From Dietzia cinnamea NBRC 102147 (GTDB taxonomy: Bacteria; Actinomycetota; Actinomycetes; Mycobacteriales; Mycobacteriaceae): a stretch of DNA of 64,000 bases. The stretch spans positions 1 to 64,000 of the forward strand of contig NZ_BCSW01000007.1 in assembly GCF_001571065.1 (NCBI RefSeq), written 5' to 3'. Below are positions 12,341-20,314 of the stretch, piece by piece. The first letter of the stretch is position 1. Every line of letters starts with the position of its first letter. The notes beneath the pieces were generated by a model. That model searched no databases. It was given only the letters and a program-made list of their open reading frames with translations, and was not told where the DNA came from. The position numbers and the translations under genes are program-made.

Positions 12341-12399
12341 CGACCCGGGGGCCCCGCCCGCCGGACACCGAGATGTCCGGGGCGGGAGCCCCCGGGTCG
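12341..12399. terminator. Strong bidirectional hairpin terminator
   Basis: CGACCCGGGGGC... pairs with ...GCCCCCGGGTCG, and an inner CGGACA/TGTCCG stem continues the hairpin. The whole structure is about 59 nt with very few mismatches. It sits between the end of the stress protein (+) and the end of the small minus-strand gene, so it can serve both. There is no clear U-tract, as usual for actinobacterial hairpins. Confidence 0.75.
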
Positions 12400-12413
12400 C
12401 CGGGAAGCCGTGG

Positions 12414-12590
12414 TTAGGACAGTCCGCCGAGCAGATCGGTCGGCAGGAGGCCGGTCAGCGAGGCGGTCGCGCTGCCGGAGCCGCTGCCGGGCCCACCGAG
12501 AAGCGAGCCGAGGCCGAGCGAGCCGAGGATGGGCGCCGCGAGTGACCCCGCGGCGAGCGAACCGAGCGATCCGAGAGCTTCAGAACCCAT
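12414..12590 (-). CDS. Small Gly/Leu/Ser-rich hydrophobic protein (58 aa)
   Basis: The ATG at 12588-12590 follows an excellent AAAGGAG site with a 9-base gap. The product has 58 residues made of GSLGSLAAG-, GSLGLGSLLGG- and GSGSGSATASL-type runs, ending TDLLGGLS. It has no cysteine, hardly any charge and no cleavable signal peptide. I do not recognise a family. Small uncharged peptides of this kind in mycolic-acid bacteria include channel-forming PorA/PorH-type proteins, but this sequence does not match them and the function is unknown. The strong ribosome site and the terminator directly downstream argue that it is a real gene. Confidence 0.55.
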   Translation of the reverse strand: MGSEALGSLGSLAAGSLAAPILGSLGLGSLLGGPGSGSGSATASLTGLLPTDLLGGLS

Positions 12591-12895
12591 GGATGTGTCT
12601 CCTTTCGACGGGCATGTGGCGTGATCGGAGAGTGATCTCCGCTCACTTGGCCGAGGGTAACAGCGCCTCCCGCCCACTGTCGGGTGCCGCGGAGACGCCG
12701 CCCGTCCGTCACCGGCACGTACACAAACGGGTCCTGGGTCGGGGACGGTGGCTCGTCGTACCTGATGGATGCGGAGATGCACGAGGACGGCGATCCGGAA
12801 CCGGACGACGAGCCCCGCGAACACGACTAGGGTCGGCCGCAACGGGGCCCGGCGACGGGCTCATGGGAACGGCACAGTCAGTTCGAGGAGGCGCC

Positions 12896-14287
12896 ATGAC
12901 CGGATACTCGCACTCGCCGATGAACAGTGGGCCGTCAACGGAGAACCGCCATCGGGTGGTCATCATCGGGTCGGGATTCGGCGGGCTCGCCGCCGCCCGC
13001 GCGCTGGAGAAGGCCGACGTCGACGTCACCCTCGTCGCCCGGACCGGCCACCACCTCTTCCAGCCGCTGCTGTACCAGGTCGCGACGGGCATCCTGTCCG
13101 TCGGCGAGATCGCCCCCTCGACCCGGCTCGTCCTGCGGGACCAGAAGAACGTCACCGTCGCAATGGGGGAGGTGGACCAGATCGACGTCACCGCCCGGAG
13201 GCTGCACGCAACGGCCGGGCACGTCGACTTCGAGCTCGAGTACGACTCCCTCATCGTCGCCGCCGGGGCCAACCAGTCCTACTTCGGCAACGATCACTTC
13301 GAGCACTGGGCGCCGGGCATGAAGTCCATCGACGACGCGCTGGAACTACGGAGCCGCATCATGGGCTGCTTCGAGCAGGCCGAGGTGTCGGACGACGAGG
13401 AGGAACGTCGCAGGCTGCTCACCTTCGTCGTCGTCGGCGCCGGTCCGACCGGTGTGGAGATGGCCGGGCAGATCGCCGAGCTGGCGCGACGGACCCTCAA
13501 ACACAGCTTCCGGCGGATCGACCCCGCCCGGGCCCGGGTCATCCTCCTCGACGCCGCCCCGGCGGTGCTCCCGCCGTTCGGGAACAAGCTCGGCAACGCC
13601 GCCCGGGCGCGCCTCGAGGAGATCGGCGTGGAGATCCAGCTCAACGCCATGGTCACCGACGTGGACTACTACGGGATCGAGGTCAAGGACCCCGACGGGT
13701 CGCTGCGCCGGATCGACGCCACCTGCAAGATCTGGTCGGCCGGCGTCCAGGCGAGCCCACTGGGCAGGATGCTCGCCGAGCAGACCGGCGCCGAGGTGGA
13801 CCGGGCCGGGCGCGTACTCGTGAACAAGGATCTCTCCCTCCCGGGCCGGCCGGAGATCTTCGTGATCGGCGACATGATCAACCTCGACAACCTGCCGGGC
13901 GTCTCGCCGGTCGCGATCCAGGGCGGCAAGTACGTCGCCAAGCAGATCGCCCGCGAGGTCGCGACGGGACGGTCGCCGGCCGCCCGCCGCCCGTTCAAGT
14001 ACTTCGACAAGGGCTCCATGGCGACCGTGTCCCGCTACAGCGCGGTCGCCAAGATCGGCCCCTTTGAACTCCACGGTTTCGTCGCCTGGGTCCTGTGGCT
14101 GGTCGTGCACCTGGCGTTCCTCATCGGCTTCCGCAATCGCGTCATCACCCTGCTGTCCTGGGGACTGCACATGGGCGATCATCGCTCGCACCTCACCTCC
14201 ACGGCCCGGTGGGCGTACGGGCGGCAGGCCCTCGCCCGCGCGGAGCAGGCCGCCGAGCGCGACACCGACCGCGCACCGGCCGACTGA
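12896..14287 (+). CDS. ndh: Type II NADH dehydrogenase
   Basis: A 463-residue single-subunit NADH:quinone oxidoreductase that passes electrons to menaquinone without pumping protons. The FAD-binding GxGxxG is in VVIIGSGFGGLAAARALE near residue 20-40. The NADH-binding fold has FVVVGAGPTGVEMAGQIAEL in the middle, and IFVIGDM precedes the FAD C-terminal segment. The C-terminal FVAWVLWLVVHLAFLIGFRN is the membrane anchor. The start ATG at 12896 follows GAGGAGG. It is a single gene; its stop lies in a 26-bp direct repeat. Confidence 0.95.
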   Translation: MTGYSHSPMNSGPSTENRHRVVIIGSGFGGLAAARALEKADVDVTLVARTGHHLFQPLLYQVATGILSVGEIAPSTRLVLRDQKNVTVAMGEVDQIDVTARRLHATAGHVDFELEYDSLIVAAGANQSYFGNDHFEHWAPGMKSIDDALELRSRIMGCFEQAEVSDDEEERRRLLTFVVVGAGPTGVEMAGQIAELARRTLKHSFRRIDPARARVILLDAAPAVLPPFGNKLGNAARARLEEIGVEIQLNAMVTDVDYYGIEVKDPDGSLRRIDATCKIWSAGVQASPLGRMLAEQTGAEVDRAGRVLVNKDLSLPGRPEIFVIGDMINLDNLPGVSPVAIQGGKYVAKQIAREVATGRSPAARRPFKYFDKGSMATVSRYSAVAKIGPFELHGFVAWVLWLVVHLAFLIGFRNRVITLLSWGLHMGDHRSHLTSTARWAYGRQALARAEQAAERDTDRAPAD

Positions 14288-14336
14288 CCCCGCGCCCGGT
14301 GGGCGCAGTCGCCGACTGACCCCGCGCCCGGTGGGC
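14279..14336. repeat. 26-bp direct repeat, two copies, period 32
   Basis: Copies at 14279-14304 and 14311-14336 are identical. The first includes the ndh stop codon, so the duplication lies at the very end of the gene. It looks like a recent tandem duplication. Confidence 0.85.
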
Positions 14337-14647
14337 TCAGCGGTCGCGGCCGACGGTGCGGGGGTGGGACCGTGGCGGTCGACGACGACGACGTGAGCCC
14401 GGGCGGAAGGGGTGCGGTGACCCAGTCAGCTGATGAGTCCGCGAAACGTGCCCGACCCGTCCGCGCCAGCCCTGAGGTGCCCCGGCGGCCGGGCCGCCGA
14501 GGCCGGCGACGTGGTCGCGATCAGCGACCGCCCGTCGGCCACGCTGCCGACCCTCGTCGTGAGAACCCCGGTCAACGCTCAGCCTAGGGGCGGAATCCGG
14601 GGTTAGGCTGCCCCCAACGTCCCCGCGCCATCCGCGAAAGGCCGACC
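14337..14647 (+). other. Intergenic stretch between ndh and RibD-C gene
   Basis: About 310 bp. A run GTCGACGACGACGACGTGAG near 14,378 resembles the GACGACGACGA motif seen elsewhere in the window. I see no supported gene, RNA or clear terminator here. Confidence 0.4.
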
Positions 14648-15211
14648 ATGGGCACGCTGAGCTACACCGCGACCGTCTCGCTCGACGGGTACGTGGCAGA
14701 CGCGGACGGGGATTTCCAGTGGTCCGCGCCGGACGCCGAGGTCTTCCGGTTCCACGTGGACCGCATGGGGGCCGTCGCCCACGAGGTGCTGGGCCGCAAC
14801 ACCTACGCGTTGATGGAGTACTGGCAGAACCCACCCGAGGGCGAGGAGTCGGGACCCGACGAGCAGGAGTTCGCGCGGCGCTGGCAGGCGATTCCGCGGA
14901 CCCTCGTCTCGTCCACCATGACGGCCGCCCACCTCGCCTCCGACACCGACCGCCTGGTGCCGCGTCTCGACCCGGGCACCCTGCGCCGCATCGTCGACGA
15001 GGTCGACGGTGAGGTCGAGATCTTCGGTCCGACCACCGCGGCGGAGGCGATCCGCGCGGGGATGGTCAGCGACTTCCTGTTCTTCGTCGTCCCCCACGTG
15101 GTCGGCGGGGGCCTTCGCGCCCTGCCGCCGGACGCGCGCCTGGATCTGGAGCTCGCCGAGCAGCGCGTCTTCGGAGGCGGGACGGTACTCCTGCACTACC
15201 GGAGCCGGTGA
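14648..15211 (+). CDS. RibD C-terminal-domain (dihydrofolate-reductase-like) protein
   Basis: A 187-residue stand-alone RibD-C/DHFR-fold reductase. Markers are YTATVSLDGYVAD at the N-terminus, HEVLGRNTYALMEYW, a central EVEIFGPTTAAEAIRAGMV, and the terminal VGGGLRALP. Such proteins reduce pyrimidine or pterin-like substrates with NADPH; the substrate here cannot be told from sequence. The ATG at 14648 opens the conserved beta-strand directly. It is flanked by intergenic DNA and seems to be transcribed alone. Confidence 0.85.
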   Translation: MGTLSYTATVSLDGYVADADGDFQWSAPDAEVFRFHVDRMGAVAHEVLGRNTYALMEYWQNPPEGEESGPDEQEFARRWQAIPRTLVSSTMTAAHLASDTDRLVPRLDPGTLRRIVDEVDGEVEIFGPTTAAEAIRAGMVSDFLFFVVPHVVGGGLRALPPDARLDLELAEQRVFGGGTVLLHYRSR

Positions 15212-15462
15212 ACACGTAACCGAGTGCGTGAGCTGCGTAGCCCAGCCCGCGAGCCGTTGCCACGTCGTCGTCGTCACACCCCCGCCCGTACACCCGACGG
15301 CGTGTCCGGGATTGGACACGGTGCCCAGCGGGCGAGAAAAATGACGATCCACACTGTGCCACGTGCACATCCACCGCTGGGCGACGTGACCGAGATCACC
15401 AATCCGCCTAGCCTTGTCGCGGTCATCGGTAGCCACCCCCGCTACCCGGACCTAGGAGGAAC

Positions 15463-16893
15463 ATGGCAACGTCTGACGGGAAGATCGATCCCCACGGGAG
15501 CACGGCCGCGGTCGCCGAGACGATCTCGGCCGAGCCGGTGCCCCGTCACCGGATCATCCTCGCCTCGCTCATCGGCACCACGATCGAGTTCTACGACTTC
15601 TACATCTTCGCCACCGCCGCGGTGTCGGTCTTCCCGCTGCTGTTCTTCGCCGGCGGCGACGCCAGCACGGCACTGCTGGCGTCGATGGCCACGTTCGGCA
15701 CCGCGTTCATCGCCCGCCCGCTCGGGTCCATCGTCTTCGGGCACTACGGTGACCGTCTCGGCCGCAAGGTCACGCTCGTCGGCGCCCTGCTCACCATGGG
15801 TATCGCCACGTTCCTCATCGGCCTGCTGCCGACGATCCACCAGATCGGCCTGTGGGCCCCCGCGATGCTCACGATCCTGCGCTTCTTCCAGGGCATCGGC
15901 CTGGGCGGCGAGTGGTCGGGTGCGGCGCTGCTGGCGTCGGAGACGGCGCAGCCGGGCAAGCGTGGGTTCGCCGCGATGTGGCCGCAGCTCGGCGCACCGT
16001 TCGGCTTCATCCTGGCCAACGGCATCTTCCTGCTGCTGACCATCTGGTTCTCCTACGATTCCACCGCCGCCGACCTGGGCGAGCCGTTCCTCGTGTGGGG
16101 CTGGCGCCTGCCGTTCCTGCTGTCCATCGTCATGGTCGGCGTGGGCCTGTACGTGCGGCTGCGCATCGAGGAGACCCCGGTCTTCGCCCGGGCGGTCGCG
16201 AACAACGAGCGGGTCAAGACCCCGGTGTCCGAGGTGTTCCGCCGCAACTGGTGGGAGATCATCCTCGGCACGTTCATCATGCTGGCCACCTACGGCCTGT
16301 TCTACCTCATGACCACGTGGATCCTGTCGTTCGCTATCGGCGCCGAGGAGACCGGCGGGCTGGGCTACGGCTACCAGTCGTTCCTCATCATCCAGGTCAT
16401 CGCGATCCTCCTGTTCGCCGCGTTCGTGCCGGTCGCCGGCTGGCTGGCGGACGTGCTCGGTCGGCGCCGGATGCTCATCGGCGTCACCGCCGCGATCATC
16501 GTGTTCGGCCTGAGCTTCGGCTGGTGGCTGAACCCGGACGCGATGGGCACCGGCGAGGGCCTGGACGTGACCCGCATGCTGCTGTTCCTCAGCGTGGGCA
16601 TGATGCTCATGGGCCTGACCTTCGGTCCGATGTCGGCGGTGCTGCCGGAGCTGTTCCCCACCAACACCCGGTACACGGGCTCGGGTGTGGCCTACAACTT
16701 CTCCGCGATCCTCGGCGCGGCGCTCACCCCGTTCGTCGCGGTGTGGCTGGTGCAGAACTACTCGGTCGCCTACGTCGGCTACTACCTCGTGGGCCTGTCG
16801 GTGCTGACGATCATCGCGCTGATCCTCGCGCCGGAGACCAGCAAGACCTCGATGTACACGGAGGAGTCGCGCTCGGAGGACGCCCTGGCGTGA
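15463..16893 (+). CDS. MFS transporter, metabolite:H+ symporter (MHS) family
   Basis: A 476-residue 12-helix transporter. The first helix IGTTIEFYDFYIFATAAVS, the loop GHYGDRLGRKVTL (the MFS signature DRxGRK) and the IGLGGEWSGAALLASE segment are typical of the MHS family, which includes the shikimate, alpha-ketoglutarate, citrate and proline/betaine carriers. The substrate cannot be assigned. The start ATG follows AGGAGG at good distance. An inverted repeat closes the transcript at 16944-16982. Confidence 0.9.
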   Translation: MATSDGKIDPHGSTAAVAETISAEPVPRHRIILASLIGTTIEFYDFYIFATAAVSVFPLLFFAGGDASTALLASMATFGTAFIARPLGSIVFGHYGDRLGRKVTLVGALLTMGIATFLIGLLPTIHQIGLWAPAMLTILRFFQGIGLGGEWSGAALLASETAQPGKRGFAAMWPQLGAPFGFILANGIFLLLTIWFSYDSTAADLGEPFLVWGWRLPFLLSIVMVGVGLYVRLRIEETPVFARAVANNERVKTPVSEVFRRNWWEIILGTFIMLATYGLFYLMTTWILSFAIGAEETGGLGYGYQSFLIIQVIAILLFAAFVPVAGWLADVLGRRRMLIGVTAAIIVFGLSFGWWLNPDAMGTGEGLDVTRMLLFLSVGMMLMGLTFGPMSAVLPELFPTNTRYTGSGVAYNFSAILGAALTPFVAVWLVQNYSVAYVGYYLVGLSVLTIIALILAPETSKTSMYTEESRSEDALA

Positions 16894-16943
16894 CGCCCGC
16901 CCCGCGGTGGATCGAGCTCCGCTGAAGGGGCGATCCCCACCGG

Positions 16944-16982
16944 GACAGACCCCGGGACCGTTGGAGGGTCCCGGGGTCTGTC
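16944..16982 (+). terminator. Hairpin terminator after the MHS transporter
   Basis: GACAGACCCCGGGACC and GGGTCCCGGGGTCTGTC form a near-perfect 16-bp stem with a 6-base loop, about 50 bp after the stop codon of the transporter gene. Confidence 0.8.
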
Positions 16983-17014
16983 GTGTCAGGGGGCGACGAC
17001 GACGAGGTGGGCGG

Positions 17015-17240
17015 CGCCTGGGCCTGGCTCCCAGGATGGTCGAGCAGATCCGCGACATCATCATGGAAATCAACGCGCAGGGGACCGGCGTCCTGCTGGT
17101 CGAGCAGAACGCGGCGATGGCGCTGTCGATCGCCCGGCACGGCTACGCGGTGGAGACGGGGCGCGTGGTCATGGACCGGCCGGCGGCGGAGCTGCTGGAC
17201 GACGACATCCGCGCGTTCTACCTCGGCGCGCGGTCCGGAC
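17015..17240 (+). pseudogene. Branched-chain amino acid ABC ATPase LivF, C-terminal fragment
   Basis: The reading frame encodes LGLAPRMVEQIRDIIMEINA, then GVLLVEQNAAMALSIARHGY, AVETGRVVMDRPAAELLDDD and IRAFYLG, which is the last third of LivF-type ATPases (the region after Walker B with the switch-histidine area and the terminal AFYLG). Walker A, the signature motif and the start are missing. Only this tail remains, directly after the transporter terminator, next to a LivG N-terminal fragment. These are leftovers of a lost high-affinity amino-acid transport operon. Confidence 0.75.
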
Positions 17241-17286
17241 CGCCAGTCACGGCCCCGCGCCCGGCCCCTCGGGCGGCCCCGCGCCG

Positions 17287-17454
17287 GTGCTGGAGTTCGC
17301 GATCATCGGGCCCAACGGCGCCGGCAAGACGAGCATCTTCAAGGTCCTGTCCGGCGTGTGCCGGCCACAGGAGGGATCGGTGACGCTGCGGGGGCGGCAG
17401 CTCGTGGGGCTGCGCCCGCACCGGATCGCCCGCCCGGCTCAGCCGGACGGGTAA
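17287..17454 (+). pseudogene. ABC ATPase LivG, N-terminal fragment
   Basis: The frame from GTG 17287 gives EFAIIGPNGAGKTSIFKVLS (Walker A GPNGAGKT), then GVCRPQEGSVTLRGRQLVGL and RPHRIA, matching the N-terminus of LivG/LivF-like ATPases. It then runs into ARPAQPDG and a stop at 17452. The signature motif, Walker B and the rest are absent. The normal gene order would be livG then livF; here the LivF tail precedes the LivG head, so the operon was rearranged as well as deleted. Confidence 0.7.
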
Positions 17455-17560
17455 CGACGCGGTGCGGGCGCTCGATATGGAGAGGGAGACCTGCCCATTA
17501 GCCCCGCGACCCGCGGTCGCGACCCGCCGCCGCGCGGAGTTCCTCGCCTAGGAGTCATCC

Positions 17561-17749
17561 GTGATCTTCCGTCCGAACGGCCCCATCAGCGGCCCGATGT
17601 ACGACGCCATCAACGCGGCATTCGGTGCGATCGCCCGCGGGCTGGAAGCGGTCGGTATCCCGTTCGACCAGTCCGCCGTGCCCCTGAGCTTCCTCGCCAT
17701 ACCGTTCGTGGCGGGCTCGAGCTACCTCCCGGCGGCCGTGGGTTCCTGA
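17561..17749 (+). CDS. Small hypothetical protein (62 aa)
   Basis: A GTG start with AGGAG seven bases upstream opens a 62-residue frame (GPISGPMYDAINAAFGAIAR, then GLEAVGIPFD and FLAIPFVAGSSYLP). The C-terminal third is hydrophobic enough for one membrane segment. I do not recognise it. It ends right before the cobalamin riboswitch, so it could be a remnant or a tiny independent gene. A good ribosome site is the only positive evidence. Confidence 0.4.
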   Translation: MIFRPNGPISGPMYDAINAAFGAIARGLEAVGIPFDQSAVPLSFLAIPFVAGSSYLPAAVGS

Positions 17750-17751
17750 TG

Positions 17752-17873
17752 CTCCTCGGGTAGTCTCACTGCTCGTCGGTCCAGGGAACCCGGTGCGAGT
17801 CCGGGGCTGTCCCGCAACGGTGTGACCCTCCCGCTTCGCAAGCGGGCCGGGTCGAGCCCGATACCTGCCGACC
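17752..17873 (+). promoter_or_regulatory. Cobalamin (AdoCbl) riboswitch upstream of cobQ
   Basis: The conserved pieces are in order: GGGAACCCGGTGCGAGTCCG, then GGCTGTCCCGCAACGGTGTG, then a variable hairpin CCCGCTTCGCAAGCGGG, then the B12 box GAGCCCGATACCTGCC. The cobQ ribosome site (GAGGAG) lies about 35 bases further on, so translational control of cobQ-cobK by AdoCbl is expected. Confidence 0.9.
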
Positions 17874-17922
17874 GCCGCCCGCGTCCGTGGTCGGTGTGTG
17901 CCAGGCCGAGGAGCCCCACCGC

Positions 17923-19482
17923 ATGACTGCCGCTGCTACCGGCGCCGCGTCCCTGCTCGTCGCAGGAACCACCTCCGATGCGGGCAAGAGCGTCGTCACC
18001 ACCGCCCTGTGCCGCGCCTTCGCCCGCCGGGGCCTGAGGGTGGCGCCGTTCAAGGCGCAGAACATGTCCAACAACTCGATGGTCGTGTCCGCCCACCACG
18101 CAGCCGGGCCCGCCGATACGGCGTCCGCGGGCACCGCCGAGATCGGCCGCGCCCAGTGGATCCAGGCCCTCGCCGCATGCGCGGTGCCGGAGCCGGCGAT
18201 GAACCCGGTGCTGCTCAAGCCGGGCGGCGACCGCCGCAGCCACGTGGTCGTGATGGGGCAGCCGGCGGGCTCGGTGTCTTCGCGGGACTTCGTGGACGGG
18301 CGCGCCCACCTGGCGGAGGCGGCGTTCGCGTCGTACGACGATCTGGCCTCCCGCTACGACCTCATCATCTGCGAGGGCGCGGGAAGCCCGGCGGAGATCA
18401 ACCTGCGCTCGAGCGACTACGTCAACATGGGTCTGGCACGCCACGCCGACATGCCGGTCGTGGTGGTGGGCGACATCGACCGCGGCGGCGTCTTCGCGGC
18501 GCTGTTCGGGACGGTCGCGCTGCTCGAGCCGGCCGATCAGCGGCTGATCGCCGGATTCGTCGTCAACAAGTTCCGCGGCGACCCCACGCTCCTCGAGCCG
18601 GGGCTGCGCCAGCTCACCGCGCTCACCGGCCGCCCGGTCCACGGGGTGCTGCCGTGGGATCCCGACCTGTGGCTGGACTCCGAGGACGCCCTCGCGGTGA
18701 GCCCGCGCACCGCCGACGCGCCCACCGCCCTGCGCGTGGCGGTGCTCCGTCTGCCGCGTATCAGCAACTTCACCGACGTCGACGCCCTCGGCCTCGAAGC
18801 CGACGTCGAGGTCGCCTATGTCACGGAGCCCCGCGACCTCGCGGGCGCGGACCTCGTCGTCGTCCCCGGGACCAGGGCGACCCTCGACGACCTTGCGTGG
18901 CTCCGCTCGCGGGGCCTCGACCGCGCGGTCATTACACATGTCGAGCGCGGCGGCACGGTGCTGGGGATCTGCGGCGGCTTCCAGATACTCGGCGGCGAGA
19001 TCGCCGACCCCGACGGCATCGAGGGCACCCCCGGCGCGCGCGTGACCGGCCTCGGCCTGCTCGACGTGACCACGCGGTTCGGCGCGGAGAAGGTGCTGCG
19101 CCTGCCCACCGGGACCGCGCTGGGGCAGCCGGTGAGCGGGTACGAAATCCATCACGGCCGGGTGAGCGTCGGCGGCGGGGGAGAGACGGGCGACGACGAC
19201 GAGGTGTTCCCCGGCGGGGCCCGGCGGGGTCGGGTGTTCGGCACGATGTGGCACGGGAGTCTCGAGTCGGACGGTTTCCGGGGCGCGTTCCTGGACGAGG
19301 TCGCGGCAGGGTCGGGGCGAACCCGCGAACCCTCGGACGTGAGCTTCGCCGCCGCGCGGGAGCGCCGCCTCGACCTGCTGGGCGACCTCGCCGAGGAGCA
19401 CCTCGACCTGGACGCGCTGCTCGACTTGGCGCGCGACGGTGCGCCCGCCATGCCCGCGCTCCCGCCGGGTGCCGACCGGTGA
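17923..19482 (+). CDS. cobQ: Cobyric acid synthase CobQ
   Basis: A 519-residue glutamine-dependent amidotransferase that amidates the b, d, e and g side chains of adenosylcobyrinic acid diamide. The N-terminal dethiobiotin-synthetase-like domain has GTTSDAGKS (residues 15-23) and [10 protein letters not shown]. The C-terminal class I GATase domain has the nucleophile in [11 protein letters not shown] (Cys about 350) and the His in [10 protein letters not shown] (about 409). An insertion [13 protein letters not shown] lies right after this His segment. The ATG at 17923 is preceded by GAGGAG downstream of the riboswitch. The stop overlaps the cobK GTG (GTGA). Confidence 0.95.
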   Translation: MTAAATGAASLLVAGTTSDAGKSVVTTALCRAFARRGLRVAPFKAQNMSNNSMVVSAHHAAGPADTASAGTAEIGRAQWIQALAACAVPEPAMNPVLLKPGGDRRSHVVVMGQPAGSVSSRDFVDGRAHLAEAAFASYDDLASRYDLIICEGAGSPAEINLRSSDYVNMGLARHADMPVVVVGDIDRGGVFAALFGTVALLEPADQRLIAGFVVNKFRGDPTLLEPGLRQLTALTGRPVHGVLPWDPDLWLDSEDALAVSPRTADAPTALRVAVLRLPRISNFTDVDALGLEADVEVAYVTEPRDLAGADLVVVPGTRATLDDLAWLRSRGLDRAVITHVERGGTVLGICGGFQILGGEIADPDGIEGTPGARVTGLGLLDVTTRFGAEKVLRLPTGTALGQPVSGYEIHHGRVSVGGGGETGDDDEVFPGGARRGRVFGTMWHGSLESDGFRGAFLDEVAAGSGRTREPSDVSFAAARERRLDLLGDLAEEHLDLDALLDLARDGAPAMPALPPGADR

Positions 19483-20210
19483 TCCTCATCCTGGGCGGCA
19501 CGGCCGAGGCCCGCGAGCTCGCCGCCCTGCTGGTCGAACGCGGGGTGCCCGCGTTGTCGTCGCTGGCCGGGCGGGTCTCGAAGCCCCGGCTGCCGGTGGG
19601 CGAGGTGCGGATCGGCGGGTTCGGCGGCGTCGACGGGCTGCAGCGATTTCTGCGCGAGGCCGGCGTGACCGCGGTGGTCGACGCCACCCACCCGTTCGCG
19701 GCCGGGATCTCGGCCAATGCCGCCGCTGCGTGCGCGGCCGCGCGGGTCCCGCTGCTGCGCCTCGAGCGACCCGGCTGGGCTGCCGCCCCGGGGGCCGACC
19801 GCTGGCATTGGGTGGGCGATCACGACGAGGCCGCGGGCATCACCTCTCGCTCGGGCCGACGGCCGTTCCTCACCATCGGGCGGCAGTCGCTGAACAGGTT
19901 CGTGGGCCCGCTCGCCGAGCATCACGCGCTGGTCAGGGTGGTGGACCCGCCCGAGGTGGAGCTGCCCGAGCCGTGGCGGCTACTACTGAGCCGGGGCCCG
20001 TACTCGGTCGACGGAGAGCGCGCGCTCTTCGCCGACCACGGAGTCGACGTGCTGGTCACCAAGGACTCGGGTGGCGGTCACACGTGGTCGAAGATGGCCG
20101 TGGCCGACGAGCTCGGCGTGCCGGTCGTGGTGGTGCGCCGACCCGGCCCCGCGCCGGGCGTGCAGGTGGTCAGCGACGCCGTGGCCGCCGCCGAGTGGGC
20201 CTGCGGCTAG
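19479..20210 (+). CDS. cobK: Precorrin-6A reductase CobK
   Basis: A 243-residue NADPH-dependent enzyme that reduces precorrin-6A to precorrin-6B. The N-terminal Rossmann motif is [17 protein letters not shown]. Further markers are [23 protein letters not shown] and the C-terminal [20 protein letters not shown], all conserved in CobK/CbiJ. The GTG start overlaps the cobQ stop, so the two form one riboswitch-controlled unit. A palindromic element lies between this gene and the convergent cobB. Confidence 0.93.
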   Translation: MILILGGTAEARELAALLVERGVPALSSLAGRVSKPRLPVGEVRIGGFGGVDGLQRFLREAGVTAVVDATHPFAAGISANAAAACAAARVPLLRLERPGWAAAPGADRWHWVGDHDEAAGITSRSGRRPFLTIGRQSLNRFVGPLAEHHALVRVVDPPEVELPEPWRLLLSRGPYSVDGERALFADHGVDVLVTKDSGGGHTWSKMAVADELGVPVVVVRRPGPAPGVQVVSDAVAAAEWACG

Positions 20211-20247
20211 TCTCGCGCCCTCCGCCCCGCTTTTGGACGCAGCCCCG

Positions 20248-20313
20248 GCGGAACTGGCAGCAGTCACGGCGAGATTCCGCCTGCATCGCCGACATAGCTG
20301 CTGCCAATTCCGC
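20248..20313. repeat. Two-tier palindromic element between convergent cobK and cobB
   Basis: The outer arms GCGGAACTGGCAGCAG (20248-20263) and CTGCTGCCAATTCCGC (20298-20313) pair with one mismatch. Inside, CGGCGA (20267-20272) pairs with TCGCCG (20286-20291). It occupies the gap between two convergent stop codons and could serve as a bidirectional terminator. Its form resembles the elements at 44.81 and 58.17 kb. Confidence 0.75.
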
Positions 20314-20314
20314 G

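Noticed and set aside
14425-14450. A CTGATGAGTCCGCGAAACG string that looks like a hammerhead ribozyme core
   Set aside because: Stem II would have a single base pair, and no convincing stem I/III pair with a cleavable NUH site can be drawn around it; chance is more likely.
15442-17073. Long minus-strand frame opposite the MHS transporter
   Set aside because: Arg/Gln/Asp-rich translation typical of an antisense frame; the plus strand encodes an unambiguous 12-helix transporter.
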